From contig CAYMDN010000033.1 in NCBI GenBank assembly GCA_964389545.1, positions 1-13,527 on the forward strand: a stretch of 13,527 bases of DNA. The letters are read 5' to 3'. The notes under the pieces were generated by a model that was not told the origin of the DNA, searched no databases, and saw only the letters and a list, made by a program, of their open reading frames with translations. Source of the DNA: UMGS1781 sp964389545. GTDB taxonomy: Bacteria > Bacillota > Clostridia > TANB77 > CAG-508. This document shows, piece after piece, positions 12,398 through 13,527 of this stretch. Every line of letters starts with the position of its first letter. Position 1 is the first letter of the stretch. The position numbers were made by a program, and so were the translations under genes.

Positions 12398-12992
12398 TAT
12401 ATATTTCTAAAACTTTGTTTACTATTTCCTTTGGCACTAACGTCTCTATGCTCTTTCCTTGTTTTACTTTTTCTCTAATTTCAGTAGAAGACAAATCTAT
12501 CTTTTCTATATTAGGAAATTTTATTATTGCTGTTTCATGTTTTTTTAGGAAATTGCTGTTTTCTATAATATCTTCTATTTTATCGTTTCCCCTCTCTAAC
12601 ACTAATATTTTAAATTTTTCTAGTAATTCATTTGGTTTATACCATGTTTCTAGTTCCTTCAAATTATCTGTTCCTAGTACAAAGTAAATTTCTTTTTCTT
12701 TGTATTGCTCTTGTATTAAAGCTAATGTTTCTATTGTATATAACTGTCTTTCACTAGAAACTTCTATATCTGATACTTCTAAGTTTTCATTATTTTTACA
12801 TATTTCCTTTAGCATAAACAGTCTATCCTCATTTGAAGCTAGCCCTTCTTTATTGTATTTCTCATTTACTGGTACAAATATTACTTTTTCTATGTTTTTA
12901 TCTTTTTCTAAAATTTGCTTTGCTAAATTCAAATGCGAATTTGCTGGTGGATTAAAAGAGCCACCATATACGGCAATAATCTTCCTTTCCAT
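12384..12992 (-). CDS. nadD: Nicotinate-nucleotide adenylyltransferase (NadD)
   Basis: NadD transfers AMP from ATP to nicotinate mononucleotide, a late step of NAD synthesis. The 202-residue protein has the nucleotidyltransferase start VYGGSFNPPANSHLNLA (8-24), a GTDNLKELETWY segment (107-118) and the ATP-phosphate motif SSTEIR (168-173). In the usual (H/T)xGH motif this protein reads ANSH: H20 is kept, but the first His/Thr is Ala and the Gly is Ser. The start is ATG 12992, four bases after GGAGGT; the frame stays open to 13103, but that would add unrelated residues that overlap the groEL end. A terminator hairpin separates it from groEL, and I see no clear promoter in between, so readthrough may supply it. 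Confidence 0.9.
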   Translation of the reverse strand: MERKIIAVYGGSFNPPANSHLNLAKQILEKDKNIEKVIFVPVNEKYNKEGLASNEDRLFMLKEICKNNENLEVSDIEVSSERQLYTIETLALIQEQYKEKEIYFVLGTDNLKELETWYKPNELLEKFKILVLERGNDKIEDIIENSNFLKKHETAIIKFPNIEKIDLSSTEIREKVKQGKSIETLVPKEIVNKVLEIYKNDL

Positions 12993-13011
12993 TTTACCTC
13001 CAACTTTATTT

Positions 13012-13039
13012 AAAGGCGGATATTGCATAATCCGCCTTT
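13012..13039 (-). terminator. Hairpin terminator after groEL
   Basis: A perfect 10-bp stem AAAGGCGGAT/ATCCGCCTTT (13012-13021 with 13030-13039). The minus-strand tail is TTTAAATAAAG; the plus-strand tail is a run of T. It stands 14 bases after the groEL stop and about 20 bases before nadD, so it may attenuate rather than fully stop transcription into nadD. Confidence 0.78.
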
Positions 13040-13053
13040 TTTTTCGAAATCTT

Positions 13054-13527
13054 TTAATACATTCCTTCCATACCTTGTGGCATACCTGCTCCGGCGCCTC
13101 CACCGCAGTGGCAGTCTTTTTCTTTCTTTTCTGTTATAACACTTTCTGTTGTTAGTATCATTGATGCTACACTTGCTGCATTTTGTAATGCACTTCTTGT
13201 TACTTTTGTTGGATCTACTATTCCAGCTTTTTTCATGTCTACATATTCTTCTTTACTTCCATCAAATCCGATTCCTGGTTTTGATTCTTTAATTTTTTGT
13301 AATATAACTGCTCCCTCTAAACCAGCATTTGCAGCAATTTGTCTTAGTGGCTCTTCTAATGCTCTTAAGATTATTTTTGCTCCTATTTTTTCATCTTCAT
13401 CTAGTTTAGCTATTACCTTTTCAACTTTTGGAATTACATTTATAAGTGCTGTTCCTCCACCTGCAACTATTCCTTCTTCAACAGCAGCTTTTGTTGCAGA
13501 CAAAGCATCTTCTATTCTTAATTTTTT
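13054..13527 (-). CDS. groEL: Chaperonin GroEL, C-terminal part (5' end outside window)
   Basis: GroEL is the 60-kDa subunit of the chaperonin ring that folds proteins with GroES and ATP. The visible 157 codons are the last part of the family's roughly 540 and include the equatorial-domain blocks KLRIEDALSATKAAVEEG, IVAGGGTALI, ALEEPLRQIAANAG and VDPTKVTRSALQNAASVAS. The protein ends in the usual flexible Gly/Met-rich tail (MPQGMEGMY). Just before the tail is a KDCHCGGG segment; a Cys-His-Cys at this position is less usual. The reading frame is open to the window edge, so a start inside the window (TTG at 13503) is not real. It is followed by a hairpin terminator and nadD. Confidence 0.98.
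   Translation of the reverse strand, partial: KKLRIEDALSATKAAVEEGIVAGGGTALINVIPKVEKVIAKLDEDEKIGAKIILRALEEPLRQIAANAGLEGAVILQKIKESKPGIGFDGSKEEYVDMKKAGIVDPTKVTRSALQNAASVASMILTTESVITEKKEKDCHCGGGAGAGMPQGMEGMY

Noticed and set aside
12993..13103. 37-codon N-terminal extension of nadD
   Set aside because: It overlaps the groEL stop and terminator, is unlike NadD, and the ribosome site GGAGGT points to ATG 12992.
1..13527. CRISPR arrays, transposases, integrases or attachment repeats that could explain the GC-rich cassettes
   Set aside because: I saw no spaced direct repeats, no mobile-element genes and no duplicated ssrA end in the window.

Overview
The window looks like chromosomal DNA of a low-GC, anaerobic, spore-forming Firmicute of the class Clostridia. 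The backbone is very AT-rich: one 60-base sample inside the M24 peptidase gene is 25% GC. Promoters are of the TTGACA/TATAAT type and Shine-Dalgarno sites are strong. A dipicolinate synthase subunit B gene points to spores, and several small families typical of clostridia are present. Genus cannot be fixed from this sequence. Nearly every gene is on the minus strand, so transcription mostly runs from high to low coordinates; the one clear exception is purC.

Region 1 (1-4551, minus): a P-loop/Asp23-like fusion protein, then cmk, plsC and uvrA. Gaps are 10-30 bases, so this is probably one operon joining CMP recycling, phosphatidate synthesis and nucleotide excision repair. uvrA runs off the left edge without its C-terminus. 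Region 2 (4565-6500, minus): a strong promoter, efp, a CD1247-like zinc-ribbon protein with a metal-binding acidic tail, a terminator, then a CmpB-family membrane protein and another terminator. Region 3 (6529-8444, minus): a consensus promoter, a cysteine-free A24 prepilin peptidase and an M24 Xaa-Pro-type peptidase lying just upstream of efp.

Region 4 (8539-11704) is mixed. Backbone genes here are an HD-domain protein and ssrA (tmRNA, tag AKLKINADNELAYAA). Between them and around them sit three GC-richer single-gene units: purC on the plus strand, a small lipoprotein with a duplicated 15-residue C-terminal motif, and a 75-residue membrane protein. Each has its own promoter and terminator. 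All three promoters carry an extended -10 (TGn before TATAAT) that the other sigma-A-type promoters found here lack. They read as separately acquired cassettes, probably from a GC-richer relative; this is an inference from composition and layout.

Region 5 (11706-13527, minus): the 3' part of groEL with its GGM-type tail, a terminator, nadD (NAD synthesis) whose terminator overlaps its last codons, and dpaB standing without dpaA. There is no gene-free stretch above 300 bases; the longest (8384-8647) holds the divergent prepilin-peptidase and purC promoters. I saw no CRISPR array, transposase, integrase, rRNA or tRNA gene (other than the tRNA-like ends of tmRNA). I found no clear candidate for a wholly new multi-gene system. 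The most unusual items are the Asp23/P-loop fusion, the repeat lipoprotein, the Cys/His-rich acidic tail and the cassette pattern.
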